Source of the DNA: Oceanospirillaceae bacterium
GTDB taxonomy: Bacteria; Pseudomonadota; Gammaproteobacteria; Pseudomonadales; Balneatricaceae
Direction: 5' to 3'
Length of the DNA: 49,327 bases
NCBI GenBank assembly: GCA_013215375.1
Contig: JABSRB010000042.1
Coordinates: 1-49,327, forward strand
The position numbers and the translations under genes are program-made. How positions within the stretch are numbered: the first letter of the stretch is position 1; each line of letters begins with the position of its first letter. The notes beneath the pieces are model-generated. The model searched no databases and was not told where the DNA came from. It saw only the letters and a program-made list of their open reading frames with translations. Positions 7,956 to 17,858 of the stretch are shown piece after piece.

Positions 7956-7986
7956 AAGGAGGCTAATGGCGGGCAGCAAACGGTGA
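7956..7986 (+). other. Strong Shine-Dalgarno and six-codon minicistron upstream of moaA
   Basis: A perfect AAGGAGG (7956-7962) lies 30 bases before the moaA ATG, too far to serve it directly. Three bases after it is an ATG followed by five codons and a TGA (7966-7986). The stop is 6 bases before the moaA start, so translation of the minicistron could couple to moaA. The SD-to-ATG spacing is shorter than ideal, so this is tentative. Confidence 0.3.
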
Positions 7987-7992
7987 AGGTAG

Positions 7993-8988
7993 ATGTCTAA
8001 GACACAATTGATTGATCAGTATGGTCGCAAAGTTACATACGTGCGAATGTCGGTTACGGATAGGTGCGATTTTCGCTGTGTCTATTGTATGGACGAGAAA
8101 ATGACATTTTTGCCACGTGACCAAGTGTTATCCCTTGAAGAAATTCAGTTGATAGCGCAAGCGTTTGTCGAGCTTGGTGTCGATAAAATTCGCCTGACAG
8201 GGGGTGAGCCGTTAGTGCGACGTGATGTCATGTCTCTTTTTCAGAGCATAGGGGCGTTGCCTGGCCTAAAGAATTTTTGCCTCACCACTAATGGCTCGCA
8301 ACTTGTTAAATACGCTGAGCAATTAAAGCAATCGGGTATCAACAGAATTAATATCAGTTTGGATAGTTTGAACCCACTGTTGTTCCACTCGCTGACGCGC
8401 ATTGGCCACCTCGATAAAGTAATTGAAGGTGTTGATGCTGCTATTACAGCGGGGATTGAGCACATAAAGCTAAACGCAGTGATTTTGAAAGGGCGAAACG
8501 ATCAAGAAGTGTTGGCTCTGGTTGAGTTTGCACGCGATAGAGGCATCGATATTTCTTTTATCGAGGAGATGCCGCTCGGTGCTATAAGCTCTCATAATCG
8601 GGCTGAAACCTATTTTTCCAGCGATGATATCCTAACAGCGATTAAGCAAGTATATCCCCTAGAGCGCTCCACTTTAAATACTGGTGGGCCCTCTGCTTAT
8701 TGGAGTATGCCTAATAGCAGCAGTAAAATTGGTTTGATTTCACCGCACAGTCATAATTTTTGCGGCGACTGCAATAGAGTGAGAGTAACGGTAGAAGGTA
8801 AGTTGTTGCTCTGTTTGGGTAATGAGAATGCAGTGGATTTGAAGCAGATTGTACGTGACAATAATGGTGATATGGATATCTTAAAACATCACATCATACT
8901 GGCAATGAACAATAAACCTAAAGAGCATCATTTTGGTGTGGATGGTGAAGTACAAGTTGTGCGGTTCATGAGTATGACAGGAGGTTAA
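7993..8988 (+). CDS. moaA: GTP 3',8-cyclase MoaA (molybdenum cofactor biosynthesis)
   Basis: A radical-SAM enzyme that, with MoaC, converts GTP to cyclic pyranopterin monophosphate. The 331-residue protein has the SAM cluster CDFRCVYC (Cys25, Cys29, Cys32), the GGEPLVR glycine motif, a second C-terminal cluster in [19 protein letters not shown], and the terminal Gly-Gly needed for activity. No other moa or moe gene is adjacent, so moaA is separated from moaC/D/E here. Its ATG is 6 bases after the stop of a short minicistron. Confidence 0.95.
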   Translation: MSKTQLIDQYGRKVTYVRMSVTDRCDFRCVYCMDEKMTFLPRDQVLSLEEIQLIAQAFVELGVDKIRLTGGEPLVRRDVMSLFQSIGALPGLKNFCLTTNGSQLVKYAEQLKQSGINRINISLDSLNPLLFHSLTRIGHLDKVIEGVDAAITAGIEHIKLNAVILKGRNDQEVLALVEFARDRGIDISFIEEMPLGAISSHNRAETYFSSDDILTAIKQVYPLERSTLNTGGPSAYWSMPNSSSKIGLISPHSHNFCGDCNRVRVTVEGKLLLCLGNENAVDLKQIVRDNNGDMDILKHHIILAMNNKPKEHHFGVDGEVQVVRFMSMTGG

Positions 8989-9018
8989 TCCTGTCTTGGC
9001 TAAAGGGAATAAAAATTA

Positions 9019-9549
9019 GTGCCTGCTATTAAAATAGAAGCTTTTACATTTGAGTACAATCAGTTACAAGATCGGATTTGTCTAGGTGGAAACCTGTATA
9101 ACGATAAGGCAGAAATAAGTTTTTGGTTGACCAGGCGGTTGGTGTTGCGCCTGCTGACGGCAGCCGTAGAGTTAGTGCAGAAAACATCCCCAAAAATCAC
9201 CAATACCCCCCAAGAGCATAAATTAGCCATGGCGCAATTTGAGCATCAATGCGCTCAGCAAAAAGGCAGTAGCAACGTCGAAAAAACAGCGCCTCTAAGT
9301 GGCTCAAATGTGCAGCCAATCAATGCTAATATATTGCACCGTATGGACATTAGCTGCAAAGATCAGCGTTATAAAGTGAGCTTTTTTGTAGTGGATACAG
9401 AGGAGGCAGTGGCGATTAGTTATTTGGATTCAGGGCAGTTCCACCAAGTGTTATCATTTATTCACAGTGGCGCTTTAGAGTTGGAGTGGGGAGTAGAGGC
9501 AGACCTGTTTGCCAGTGATGATGCCCAGCAGCAATATACGCTACAGTGA
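9019..9549 (+). CDS. Conserved-looking protein of unknown function
   Basis: A 176-residue soluble protein that I do not recognise, with no signal peptide or membrane span. It starts with GTG 30 bases after moaA, with AAGGGA about 10 bases upstream. Two folded-looking parts are visible: an N-terminal segment (about 1-55, containing FWLTRRLVLRLLTAAVEL) and a C-terminal beta-rich segment (about 108-165, MDISCKDQRYKVSFFVVD). They are joined by a Gln/Ser-rich linker. Position suggests co-transcription with moaA, but no role in molybdenum cofactor synthesis can be read from the sequence. Confidence 0.75.
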   Translation: MPAIKIEAFTFEYNQLQDRICLGGNLYNDKAEISFWLTRRLVLRLLTAAVELVQKTSPKITNTPQEHKLAMAQFEHQCAQQKGSSNVEKTAPLSGSNVQPINANILHRMDISCKDQRYKVSFFVVDTEEAVAISYLDSGQFHQVLSFIHSGALELEWGVEADLFASDDAQQQYTLQ

Positions 9550-9566
9550 CAAAACCTCTAATATAC

Positions 9567-10010
9567 TTAATCTTTAAATTCAAACATGAAGGTTACCGGC
9601 CCGTCGTTAGTAAGTGACACTTGCATATCGGCGCCAAATTCACCGCTGGCAACTTTGTTGTGAGATGTCTTAGCGCTAGTGACAAAAGCATCATAGATCT
9701 TTTCCCCGTGAGCCGGGGAGGCGCCCTGTGAAAATCCAGGTCTAGTGCCTTTATTGGTTTGTGCCACTAATGTAAACTGAGAAATAATTAACAGCCCTGC
9801 ATCTATGTCTTTCAAGCTTAAATTCATTTTTCCGTTTTTGTCGCTAAATATTCGATAGTTTAAGATCTTTTTCAAACAGCGCTCAATGGTGGCGTTGCTG
9901 TCATCTTTTTCAACGCCCAGCAGTAATACTATACCTTGATCGATAGCGCCGATAGTTTGCTCCTCGACAGTGACTTGGGCAGTGCTTACTCTCTGTATGA
10001 GTGCTTTCAT
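9567..10010 (-). CDS. dtd: D-aminoacyl-tRNA deacylase Dtd
   Basis: A 147-residue enzyme that hydrolyses D-amino acids (and glycine mischarged on tRNA-Ala) from tRNA. The signature motifs are intact: SQFTL at 77-81 and NDGPVT at 135-140 with the Gly-cisPro pair (137-138) that imposes chirality. Length equals the family norm. AGAGAG lies upstream of the ATG. It is convergent with the unknown gene to its left (17 bases) and divergent from prfB. Confidence 0.95.
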   Translation of the reverse strand: MKALIQRVSTAQVTVEEQTIGAIDQGIVLLLGVEKDDSNATIERCLKKILNYRIFSDKNGKMNLSLKDIDAGLLIISQFTLVAQTNKGTRPGFSQGASPAHGEKIYDAFVTSAKTSHNKVASGEFGADMQVSLTNDGPVTFMFEFKD

Positions 10011-10192
10011 TAGATACTCTCTTAGTGATTAGGCGGTTGATTGTTAGTGCCAAAAGAATAAGGATATTAACCCATCAACGCGGCTCAAAAATAGCGGAGA
10101 ATTTTTTTATTAGGCAGTGGGGCGAAATAATGTGAAATCCGCTCAAATTGAGAGCTTTCTAAGTAATTTTTTTAGACAATGACAAGGAATGA

Positions 10193-10221
10193 TTTAAACC
10201 CAACGTTGCTTAGGGTAAAAT
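10193..10221 (+). promoter_or_regulatory. Predicted sigma70 promoter of prfB
   Basis: TTTAAA (10193-10198) and TAAAAT (10216-10221) are 17 bases apart and end 36 bases before the prfB ATG. The -35 matches four of six consensus positions. The call is by eye. Confidence 0.4.
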
Positions 10222-10257
10222 ACGCCACTTTTTAAACGAGTTTAGCAAGAGAAGATA

Positions 10258-11352
10258 ATGGAAGTTAATCCGATTGTTCAAAATCTTAAAGATATCGAGG
10301 CGCGTACAAAATTATTGTACCGGTATCTAGATTATGCAGAAAAAAAAGATCGCCTAGAAGAAGTCACGCGTGAATTAGAATCTGCAGAGGTTTGGAATGA
10401 TCCAGAAAACGCCCAGAAGCTCGGTAAAGAACGCTCTTCTTTAGAAAATACCGTCACTACATTAGAAGAGTTGTTGGAAGGCGTGGTAGACAATCGCGAC
10501 TTACTAGAAATGGCGGTTGAAGAGGATGATGAAGCGGCTGTTGAAGATATCATTGCTGAAGTGGCTGAATTGATAGAGCGTCTTGATAAAATAGAATTCC
10601 AGCGTATGTTCTCAGGTAGCGCCGATGCTAACAACGCTTTCCTCGATATTCAGTCGGGTTCAGGTGGTACCGAAGCTCAAGACTGGGCGGAAATGGTACT
10701 GCGCATGTTCCTGCGTTGGGGTGAAAGCAAAGGTTTTAAAGTTGAATTGCTGGAAGTGTCAGCCGGTGATGTGGCGGGTATTAAAAGTGCCTCGATCAGC
10801 TTTGAAGGTGAATACGCTTTTGGCTGGTTACGCACAGAGACAGGTGTGCATCGCCTGGTGCGTAAGTCGCCTTTTGATTCAACGGGTCGCAGGCATACCT
10901 CTTTTTGTTCGGTGTTTGTCTCCCCAGAAATTGATGACAACATTGAAATCGATATTAACCCTGCGGATTTGCGTACCGATGTGTATCGCGCTTCAGGTGC
11001 TGGTGGACAGCACGTTAACACCACTGAATCTGCGGTACGTATCACCCACGGCCCCTCTGGTATTGTAGTGCAGTCACAAGCGCAGCGCTCGCAACACCAA
11101 AACCGTGATACTTGTATGAAACAGTTGCGCGCTAAGCTCTATGAAATGGAAATGCTGAAGCGTTCAGAAGCTGCCCAGACAGTTGAAGATAACAAAGCTG
11201 ATATCGGTTGGGGGAGTCAGATTCGCTCCTATGTACTTGATGATCAGCGCATCAAAGATTTACGTACCAATACACAAACCTCCAATTGCGACAGAGTGTT
11301 GGATGGTGATTTAGATCAATTTATCGTAGCCAGCTTAAAAGCGGGTTTATAA
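10258..11352 (+). CDS. prfB: Peptide chain release factor 2, without programmed frameshift
   Basis: Recognises UGA and UAA stop codons and triggers peptide release. It is 364 residues, full length, with the codon-recognition tripeptide SPF at 204-206 and the catalytic GGQ at 249-251. Most bacterial prfB genes need a +1 frameshift at an in-frame UGA near codon 25. Here the corresponding place (10327-10332, reading CTA GAT for Leu24-Asp25 in YRYLDY) is in frame, with no TGA and no internal Shine-Dalgarno. It is followed 63 bases later by lysS, the usual prfB-lysS pair. Confidence 0.96.
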   Translation: MEVNPIVQNLKDIEARTKLLYRYLDYAEKKDRLEEVTRELESAEVWNDPENAQKLGKERSSLENTVTTLEELLEGVVDNRDLLEMAVEEDDEAAVEDIIAEVAELIERLDKIEFQRMFSGSADANNAFLDIQSGSGGTEAQDWAEMVLRMFLRWGESKGFKVELLEVSAGDVAGIKSASISFEGEYAFGWLRTETGVHRLVRKSPFDSTGRRHTSFCSVFVSPEIDDNIEIDINPADLRTDVYRASGAGGQHVNTTESAVRITHGPSGIVVQSQAQRSQHQNRDTCMKQLRAKLYEMEMLKRSEAAQTVEDNKADIGWGSQIRSYVLDDQRIKDLRTNTQTSNCDRVLDGDLDQFIVASLKAGL

Positions 11353-11415
11353 ACACAAAACGTTGCATCGTCGCTAGATTATGCTGCGCTTTAGAAAAAA
11401 CTAACAGGCTTAAAA

Positions 11416-12888
11416 ATGTCAGATATAAATGAACAGCAAGATGAAAACCGCTTAATTGCAGAGCGCCGCGCTAAATTAGATATCCTAAAAGCGGCAGGCA
11501 ATGCTTACCCAAACAAATTTAGACGCGATACCTATGCGCAAGATCTGTTTGAGCAATACGGTGAGAAAACCAAAGAAGAGCTGGCAGAGCTGGAGATTAC
11601 GGTCAGTATTGCCGGTCGTGTGATGCTTAATCGTGGTGCTTTTGGTGTTATCCAAGACATGACTGGACGCATCCAGTTCTATGTTAATAAAGCGGCGCGT
11701 CCCTTTGCTAAGGCGCTAGATTTGGGTGATATTATTGGTGTTACTGGTATTTTGCACAAATCAGGTAAAGGTGACCTTTACGTGGACTTAGGTGAATACC
11801 AGTTGCTGACTAAGAGCTTACGTCCGCTGCCTGACAAGCATAAAGGCTTGCAAGACACTGAAATGCGTTACCGTCAGCGCTATGTTGATCTGATTACTAA
11901 TGAAGAGTCACGCAGAGTGTTTTCTATCCGCTCTAAAATGGTCGCGGGGATTCGTGACTTTTTGGTGGAGCGTCGTTTCGTTGAAGTAGAAACGCCGATG
12001 TTACAAGTGATTCCAGGTGGGGCTACGGCACGACCTTTTATTACCCATCACAATGCATTGGGTCGCGACATGTTTTTGCGTATTGCCCCTGAGCTTTATC
12101 TTAAGCGCTTGGTGGTTGGTGGTATCGAGCGTGTGTTCGAAATTAACCGTAGTTATCGCAATGAAGGTTTATCGACGCGTCACAATCCAGAGTTCACCAT
12201 GTTAGAGTTTTATCAGGCCTATGCTGATTACAATGACTTGATGGATTTGACTGAAGAGCTAATGCGCAAGCTGGCCACAGATGTATTAGGTAGTACTACG
12301 ATTACCTATCAAGGTAGCGAATACGACTTATCACAGCCGTTTACGCGTATTAGCGTGGTTGATTCTATCTTGTTTTACAATCCTACCTTGAGTCTCGCTG
12401 ATATTGATAATATCGAGTCGGCGAAAGCGGTGGCGAAAGAGCTGCATATTCCGCTAAAAGACGGTTATGGTTTGGGCAAGGTACAGATCGAAATCTTCGA
12501 GAAAACGGTTGAAAGTAAGTTGGATAGCCCAACCTTTATCACCGAGTACCCTGCAGAAGTATCACCGCTGGCGCGTCGTAACGATGATAACCCATTCATT
12601 ACCGACCGCTTCGAGTTCTTCGTTGGTGGTCGTGAAGTGGCTAACGGTTTCTCTGAGCTCAATGATTCAGAAGATCAGGCGCAGCGCTTTAAAGATCAAG
12701 TAGCTGAAATGGAAGCGGGTGATGATGAGGCAATGCATTACGATGAAGATTATATCACTGCACTTGAATATGGCTTGCCGCCAACGGCAGGTCAGGGCAT
12801 CGGCATCGATAGATTGGTAATGTTCTTTGCCGATTGCGATTCAATTCGCGACGTTATCTTGTTCCCTGCGATGCGCCCAAAGGGCTAA
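11416..12888 (+). CDS. lysS: Lysyl-tRNA synthetase, class II
   Basis: Charges tRNA-Lys with lysine in the cytosol. The 490-residue protein has the N-terminal OB-fold anticodon-binding domain (about 60-150) and the class II catalytic core: motif 2 around [11 protein letters not shown] with HNPEF, and motif 3 [11 protein letters not shown] near the C-terminus. It is downstream of prfB in the usual order and ends at a clear intrinsic terminator (12924-12959). Confidence 0.96.
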   Translation: MSDINEQQDENRLIAERRAKLDILKAAGNAYPNKFRRDTYAQDLFEQYGEKTKEELAELEITVSIAGRVMLNRGAFGVIQDMTGRIQFYVNKAARPFAKALDLGDIIGVTGILHKSGKGDLYVDLGEYQLLTKSLRPLPDKHKGLQDTEMRYRQRYVDLITNEESRRVFSIRSKMVAGIRDFLVERRFVEVETPMLQVIPGGATARPFITHHNALGRDMFLRIAPELYLKRLVVGGIERVFEINRSYRNEGLSTRHNPEFTMLEFYQAYADYNDLMDLTEELMRKLATDVLGSTTITYQGSEYDLSQPFTRISVVDSILFYNPTLSLADIDNIESAKAVAKELHIPLKDGYGLGKVQIEIFEKTVESKLDSPTFITEYPAEVSPLARRNDDNPFITDRFEFFVGGREVANGFSELNDSEDQAQRFKDQVAEMEAGDDEAMHYDEDYITALEYGLPPTAGQGIGIDRLVMFFADCDSIRDVILFPAMRPKG

Positions 12889-12923
12889 ATTAAGCAATGG
12901 CATAAGATAGCTTGTTGTTAAAT

Positions 12924-12959
12924 AGCGGCTTCTCCTATTCGGTGAAGCTGCTTTTTTTT
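12924..12959 (+). terminator. Rho-independent terminator of prfB-lysS
   Basis: AGCGGCTTC (12924-12932) pairs with GAAGCTGCT (12944-12952), nine pairs including one G-T, followed by eight T residues. It lies 36 bases after the lysS stop. Confidence 0.85.
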
Positions 12960-13072
12960 GTCTAAAATAAGGTCGATATTAGCGTGTTTATGACGGTTAT
13001 CTAAGAGTCTGTTAAGAGCTCGCTAATTGGAGGAGTAAAATTTTGATTTATAACTAATAATTTGACCGTTTG

Positions 13073-13086
13073 GTCAGTTGTTTGCG
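13073..13086. promoter_or_regulatory. Operator-like dyad upstream of the carA promoter
   Basis: TGACC-GTTT-GGTCA is a perfect 5-bp dyad centred about 50 bases upstream of the predicted carA -35 box. Dyads of this look are used by TetR-type regulators, but no such gene lies in the window. The binding protein is unknown. Confidence 0.3.
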
Positions 13087-13131
13087 CTGTTATTTATTTG
13101 CTATCGCACCTTGTATTAGGGTCATAAATAA

Positions 13132-13160
13132 TGGACAAAACGCCGTCGTTGCTATAAAAT
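13132..13160 (+). promoter_or_regulatory. Predicted sigma70 promoter of carAB
   Basis: TGGACA (13132-13137, five of six consensus) and TAAAAT (13155-13160) are 17 bases apart. Transcription would start near 13167, giving a leader of roughly 134 bases that contains the terminator at 13208-13245. Confidence 0.55.
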
Positions 13161-13207
13161 GCCGCCGTTTGCCTTAGCACTGGCAGCAACACAAAATTCA
13201 GCGAAAG

Positions 13208-13245
13208 AAGCGGGAAAGTTATCTATTAACTTTCACGCTTTTTTT
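13208..13245 (+). terminator. Intrinsic terminator inside the carAB leader (candidate attenuator)
   Basis: AAGCG (13208-13212) pairs with CGCTT (13236-13240) and GAAAGTTA (13214-13221) with TAACTTTC (13227-13234), with one G-A mismatch between them and a 5-base loop, then a run of seven T (13239-13245). It lies between the predicted promoter and carA, so carAB must be transcribed through it. An upstream AGCGAAAG (13200-13207) could compete for the right arm. Control by attenuation is inferred. The alternative is termination of a separate small RNA. Confidence 0.7.
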
Positions 13246-13300
13246 GTAAATAAGCCATCATAAATTAGATTTATTATCGCATATCACGCGGGGGGTTACT

Positions 13301-14446
13301 TTGACTAGACCAGCCATATTGGCACTTGAAGACGGGAGTATTTTCAAAGGGATCGCTATAGGTGCGAATGGAATTACTACGGGCGAAGTGGTATTTAACA
13401 CTTCGATGACTGGGTATCAAGAAATACTCACGGATCCTTCATATGCACGTCAGATAGTGACTTTGACCTATCCTCATATCGGTAACTACGGTACTAATGA
13501 CGAAGATTGTGAATCAAATAGTACTTGGGCTGCCGGCCTTGTTATTCGTGATTTACCATTAGTAGCCAGTAACTTTCGCAACCAAAAAAATCTAGATGTT
13601 TATCTGAAAGATAATAATGTGGTGGCGATTGCTGACATAGATACACGTAGATTGACCCGTATACTGCGCGAGAAAGGCTCTCTAAGTGGTTGCATTATCG
13701 CCGCTGATGATATCGATCAGATTGATCAAAGCGCTGCACTGGAGCAAGCGCAGAGCTTTGCAGGTCTTAAAGGTTTGGATCTTGCCAAAGAAGTGACCAC
13801 TGCTGAGACGTATCAGTGGACATCTTCGACTTGGAAGCTAGGTGAAGGGCACGCTGAAGCTAAAGCGGATGAGCTTATCCATCATGTGGTTGCTTACGAT
13901 TTTGGTGCCAAGCACAATATTTTACGTATGTTGGTGGAGCGCGGTTGTAAATTGACTGTGGTGCCCGCTAAAACACCCGCTAGCGAAGTGTTAGCGATGC
14001 AGCCTGATGGGGTGTTTTTGTCAAATGGTCCTGGTGATCCAGAGCCTTGTGATTACGCTATTGCGGCGATTAAAGAAATTTTGGCGACAAAAACGCCAGT
14101 GTTCGGAATTTGCTTGGGGCATCAGTTGCTGGCACTCGCTAGTGGCGCCAGCACCGTTAAAATGAAGTTTGGTCATCACGGAGCCAACCATCCTGTACAA
14201 GATATAGCGACGGGCCGAGTAATGATTACCAGTCAAAATCACGGTTTTTCCGTTGATGAAGAGACGCTCCCTGAAAATCTTCGCGCCACCCATAGATCGC
14301 TGTTTGATCAATCCCTTCAGGGGATTGAGCGCACCGATACTTCGGCGTTTAGTTTTCAAGGGCATCCAGAGGCAAGTCCAGGTCCCAAGGATGTAGCGCC
14401 TTTGTTTGATCGCTTTATTCGCGAAATTGAAAAACATAAAGCTTAA
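13301..14446 (+). CDS. carA: Carbamoyl-phosphate synthase small (glutaminase) subunit
   Basis: Hydrolyses glutamine and channels ammonia to CarB for carbamoyl phosphate, the precursor of arginine and pyrimidines. It is 381 residues. The N-terminal CPSase domain is followed by a class I glutamine amidotransferase domain with nucleophile Cys271 in GICLGHQ and the His/Glu pair in GHPEASPGP. It starts at TTG (13301) with a G-rich ribosome binding site just upstream. No ATG gives a full-length product, and a rare start in carA is known from other gammaproteobacteria. It is transcribed with carB. Confidence 0.95.
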   Translation: MTRPAILALEDGSIFKGIAIGANGITTGEVVFNTSMTGYQEILTDPSYARQIVTLTYPHIGNYGTNDEDCESNSTWAAGLVIRDLPLVASNFRNQKNLDVYLKDNNVVAIADIDTRRLTRILREKGSLSGCIIAADDIDQIDQSAALEQAQSFAGLKGLDLAKEVTTAETYQWTSSTWKLGEGHAEAKADELIHHVVAYDFGAKHNILRMLVERGCKLTVVPAKTPASEVLAMQPDGVFLSNGPGDPEPCDYAIAAIKEILATKTPVFGICLGHQLLALASGASTVKMKFGHHGANHPVQDIATGRVMITSQNHGFSVDEETLPENLRATHRSLFDQSLQGIERTDTSAFSFQGHPEASPGPKDVAPLFDRFIREIEKHKA

Positions 14447-14518
14447 AGATTGCACTCGCCTCTAGGCTTGCTGGTTGTCAGCAGGTCTTTATAGACAACA
14501 GATTTAGTGGTTATTACT

Positions 14519-17500
14519 ATGGCAAAACGTACCGACATTAAAAGCATACTCATACTAGGCGCAGGCCCGATCATTATCGGTCAAGCTTGTGAATTCGATT
14601 ACTCTGGTGCTCAGGCGTGTAAAGCGCTGCGTGAAGAGGGTTACCGCGTTATTCTAGTAAACTCCAATCCCGCGACTATTATGACCGATCCGGGTATGGC
14701 TGATGCCACTTACATAGAACCTGTGAAGTGGGAAACCGTTGAAAAAATCATCGAAAAAGAACGTCCAGATGCTATTTTGCCAACCATGGGTGGGCAGACA
14801 GCGCTAAACTGTGCATTGGATCTAGAGCGCGAAGGCGTGCTTGAAAAGTATAATGTTGAGATGATTGGCGCCAATGCCGATTCTATCGATAAAGCTGAAG
14901 ACCGTAGCCGTTTTGATAAGGCGATGAAAAAAATTGGTCTTGCGTGTCCGCGTGCCGATGTGGCGCACACTATGGAAGAAGCTTTTGTTGTTCAGGAAAT
15001 GGTGGGGTTTCCCGCTATTATCCGTCCCTCGTTTACGATGGGTGGCACTGGCGGCGGTATTGCTTATAACCGCGAAGAATTCATTGAAATCTGTACCCGT
15101 GGCTTAGATCTGTCGCCAACCACTGAAATACTCATCGATGAGTCTTTAATCGGTTGGAAAGAGTACGAGATGGAAGTCGTTCGCGACAAAAATGATAACT
15201 GTATCATTATCTGCGCCATCGAAAATTTCGATGCGATGGGCGTGCATACGGGCGATTCTATCACCGTGGCTCCCGCTCAAACGCTATCCGATAAAGAATA
15301 TCAGATCATGCGTGATGCATCCCTTGCGGTGCTGCGTGAGATAGGTGTTGAAACGGGTGGGTCAAACGTACAGTTTGGTATTAACCCTAAAGATGGGCGC
15401 ATGGTCGTTATTGAAATGAACCCACGTGTTTCTCGCTCTTCTGCGTTGGCTTCAAAGGCGACAGGTTTTCCTATTGCTAGAATCGCGGCAAAGTTAGCCG
15501 TTGGTTACACTTTAGATGAATTGCAAAATGATATTACTGGCGGGCGAACACCCGCATCATTTGAGCCATCTATTGATTACGTTGTTACTAAAATTCCGCG
15601 TTTTACTTTTGAAAAATTCCCACAGGCAAATGATCGCTTAACCACACAGATGAAGTCGGTTGGTGAAGTGATGGCGATTGGTCGTACTTTTCAAGAATCT
15701 CTACACAAAGCAATGCGTGGCTTGGAAGTGGGTGTGTGTGGTTTTGATAGCTTTATCGATATTGAGCATGAAGATGCACGCGCTAAAATTATCCGCGAGT
15801 TGAAGCAACCAGGTGCCGATCGTCTATGGTACATAGGTGATGCAATACGTATGGGGATGTCTGTCGATGAGCTGTACGCTCTATCGGGTGTTGATCCTTG
15901 GTTCTTAGTGCAGATCGAAGATTTAATTAAGGATGAGCAAGCGTTAGGCAAAGTGACCTTGCACGATTTAACGGCAGAAAAGATTTATCGCCTGAAGCGT
16001 AAAGGCTTCTCAGATGCACGTTTAGCGCACTTGCTAGCGGTGCCTGAAAAAACCTTCCGCAAGCAGCGTCAACGCATGGATGTGCGCCCTGTATATAAGC
16101 GGGTTGATACTTGTGCGGCAGAGTTTGCTACGGATACCGCTTACATGTATTCCACTTATGAAGAGGAGTGTGAAGCTAGGCCGTCAACGCGTAAAAAAAT
16201 CATGATTTTAGGTGGTGGTCCCAATCGTATTGGTCAGGGGATTGAATTTGATTACTGCTGTGTGCATGCGGCGTTAACGGCGCGTGAGCAAGGTTTTGAA
16301 ACCATCATGGTTAACTGTAACCCTGAGACCGTGTCTACCGATTACGATACTTCAGATCGACTGTTTTTTGAGCCGGTTACTTTGGAAGATGTGCTTGAAA
16401 TCGTCGCTGTTGAAAAGCCTTTTGGCGTCATTGTTCAATACGGTGGTCAAACACCGCTTAAGCTGGCTGTAGAGTTAGAGCGTGCTGGTGTGCCAATCAT
16501 AGGAACGCAGCCTGATGCTATCGACAGAGCGGAAGATCGTGAGCAGTTCTCACAGATGATTGCGCGTCTTGGTTTGAAGCAGCCAGAAAATGCGACCGTG
16601 CGCTCAACCCAAGCGGCTGTGATTGAGGCTGCTAAGATTGGTTATCCATTGGTAGTGCGTCCCTCCTATGTATTAGGCGGTCGTGCGATGGAAATCGTTT
16701 ATAAAGAAGAAGAGCTTAAACGTTATATGAAGGAGGCCGTCCAGGTTTCTAATGACGCGCCAGTGCTACTTGACTACTTTCTGAATAACGCTATCGAAGT
16801 TGATATCGATGCAGTGTGCGATGGTGAGATTGTGGTGATTGGCGCTATCATGCAGCACATAGAGCAAGCGGGTGTGCACTCTGGTGATTCTGCCTGTGCT
16901 TTTCCGCCGTATAACTTGCCTGCTGATGTGCAAGATGAGATGCGTGAGCAAGTCAAGAAGATGGCGCTTGAATTGGGTGTGGTTGGTTTGATGAACACGC
17001 AGCTGGCTTACCAAGATGGCGAAATTTATGTCATTGAAGTTAATCCGCGCGCTTCACGTACTGTGCCTTTTGTCTCTAAGTGTATTGGTCATTCGTTAGC
17101 GAGTATCGCGACACGTGTGATGATAGGTCAGAGCTTAACTGAAATTGGCTTCACCAAAGAGATCGTGCCTACCTTGATGAACGTTAAAGAAGCGGTATTC
17201 CCGTTTAATAAGTTCCAAGGTGTCGACCCTGTACTCTCTCCAGAGATGAAGTCTACCGGTGAAGTGATGGGTACGGGTGAAACTTTCGGCGAAGCATTTA
17301 TGAAAGCGACGATTGGCGCAGGTGATTCTATGCCGGTTGTTGGCAAGGCGTTTATCTCCGTGCGTAATATGGATAAGGCTGGCGCAATCAATGTCGCCAA
17401 ATCACTTGTAGAGATGGGTTTTGCTCTGTGTGCAACGGAGGGGACTGCCTTGGCGTTAGCAGATGCCGGTTTAGAGGTGGAGCGTGTTAACAAAGTACTT

Positions 17501-17725
17501 GAAGGTCGACCGAATATTGTTGACATGATCAAGAACGATGAAATAAGCTATGTGGTCAATACTACAGAAGGTCGTCAGTCTACTAACGATTCCGCTGAAA
17601 TTCGTCGTAGCTCGCTACAGCACAAAGTGCCATATACTACGACAATTGCCGGGGCGGAAGCCATTGTGATGGCGCTGGATTACGGTGAAGAAAAAGTGGT
17701 TCGTCGCCTGCAAGATATGCACTGA
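14519..17725 (+). CDS. carB: Carbamoyl-phosphate synthase large subunit
   Basis: Makes carbamoyl phosphate from bicarbonate, ammonia and two ATP, as partner of CarA. It is 1068 residues and has the internal duplication of two ATP-grasp halves: the first begins [17 protein letters not shown], the second near residue 550 at [18 protein letters not shown]-terminal allosteric MGS-like domain (about 935-1068) senses UMP, IMP and ornithine in relatives. An in-frame GTG four codons upstream exists, but the ATG at 14519 matches the family start. It is 72 bases after carA, in one operon. Confidence 0.96.
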   Translation: MAKRTDIKSILILGAGPIIIGQACEFDYSGAQACKALREEGYRVILVNSNPATIMTDPGMADATYIEPVKWETVEKIIEKERPDAILPTMGGQTALNCALDLEREGVLEKYNVEMIGANADSIDKAEDRSRFDKAMKKIGLACPRADVAHTMEEAFVVQEMVGFPAIIRPSFTMGGTGGGIAYNREEFIEICTRGLDLSPTTEILIDESLIGWKEYEMEVVRDKNDNCIIICAIENFDAMGVHTGDSITVAPAQTLSDKEYQIMRDASLAVLREIGVETGGSNVQFGINPKDGRMVVIEMNPRVSRSSALASKATGFPIARIAAKLAVGYTLDELQNDITGGRTPASFEPSIDYVVTKIPRFTFEKFPQANDRLTTQMKSVGEVMAIGRTFQESLHKAMRGLEVGVCGFDSFIDIEHEDARAKIIRELKQPGADRLWYIGDAIRMGMSVDELYALSGVDPWFLVQIEDLIKDEQALGKVTLHDLTAEKIYRLKRKGFSDARLAHLLAVPEKTFRKQRQRMDVRPVYKRVDTCAAEFATDTAYMYSTYEEECEARPSTRKKIMILGGGPNRIGQGIEFDYCCVHAALTAREQGFETIMVNCNPETVSTDYDTSDRLFFEPVTLEDVLEIVAVEKPFGVIVQYGGQTPLKLAVELERAGVPIIGTQPDAIDRAEDREQFSQMIARLGLKQPENATVRSTQAAVIEAAKIGYPLVVRPSYVLGGRAMEIVYKEEELKRYMKEAVQVSNDAPVLLDYFLNNAIEVDIDAVCDGEIVVIGAIMQHIEQAGVHSGDSACAFPPYNLPADVQDEMREQVKKMALELGVVGLMNTQLAYQDGEIYVIEVNPRASRTVPFVSKCIGHSLASIATRVMIGQSLTEIGFTKEIVPTLMNVKEAVFPFNKFQGVDPVLSPEMKSTGEVMGTGETFGEAFMKATIGAGDSMPVVGKAFISVRNMDKAGAINVAKSLVEMGFALCATEGTALALADAGLEVERVNKVLEGRPNIVDMIKNDEISYVVNTTEGRQSTNDSAEIRRSSLQHKVPYTTTIAGAEAIVMALDYGEEKVVRRLQDMH

Positions 17726-17755
17726 TTAAATTAATATAGGCTACTATAAAGAGGT

Positions 17756-17783
17756 CTCGGTATAACGACTAAGTTGTGCCGAG
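17756..17783 (+). other. Leader hairpin between carB and greA
   Basis: CTCGGTATAAC (17756-17766) pairs with GTTGTGCCGAG (17773-17783), 11 pairs with two G-T, loop of 6. It precedes the greA-proximal terminator by 30 bases and is probably part of the same structured leader. Confidence 0.5.
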
Positions 17784-17813
17784 GTATCAAATAAGTAGCT
17801 CGCAAATATTTAC

Positions 17814-17841
17814 AACGGTGAGCGAGAGCTCGCCGTTTTTT
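17814..17841 (+). terminator. GNRA-capped intrinsic terminator directly before greA
   Basis: AACGGTGAGC (17814-17823) pairs with GCTCGCCGTT (17828-17837) across the tetraloop GAGA, followed by T residues to 17841. The greA ribosome binding site begins only a few bases later, leaving no room for a promoter. greA must therefore be expressed by read-through or alternative folding, as in the terminator-containing greA leader known from enterobacteria. Confidence 0.8.
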
Positions 17842-17858
17842 ATTAAGGGAGTTGTAAT

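Noticed and set aside
10258-11352. Search for a frameshift site in prfB.
   Set aside because: The frame is continuous from the ATG through the slip-site position to the stop; there is no internal TGA.
13159-13266. Possible leader peptide frame overlapping the carA leader (starts MPPFALALAA).
   Set aside because: Its ATG lies within the predicted -10 box, upstream of the likely transcription start, and it has no ribosome binding site.
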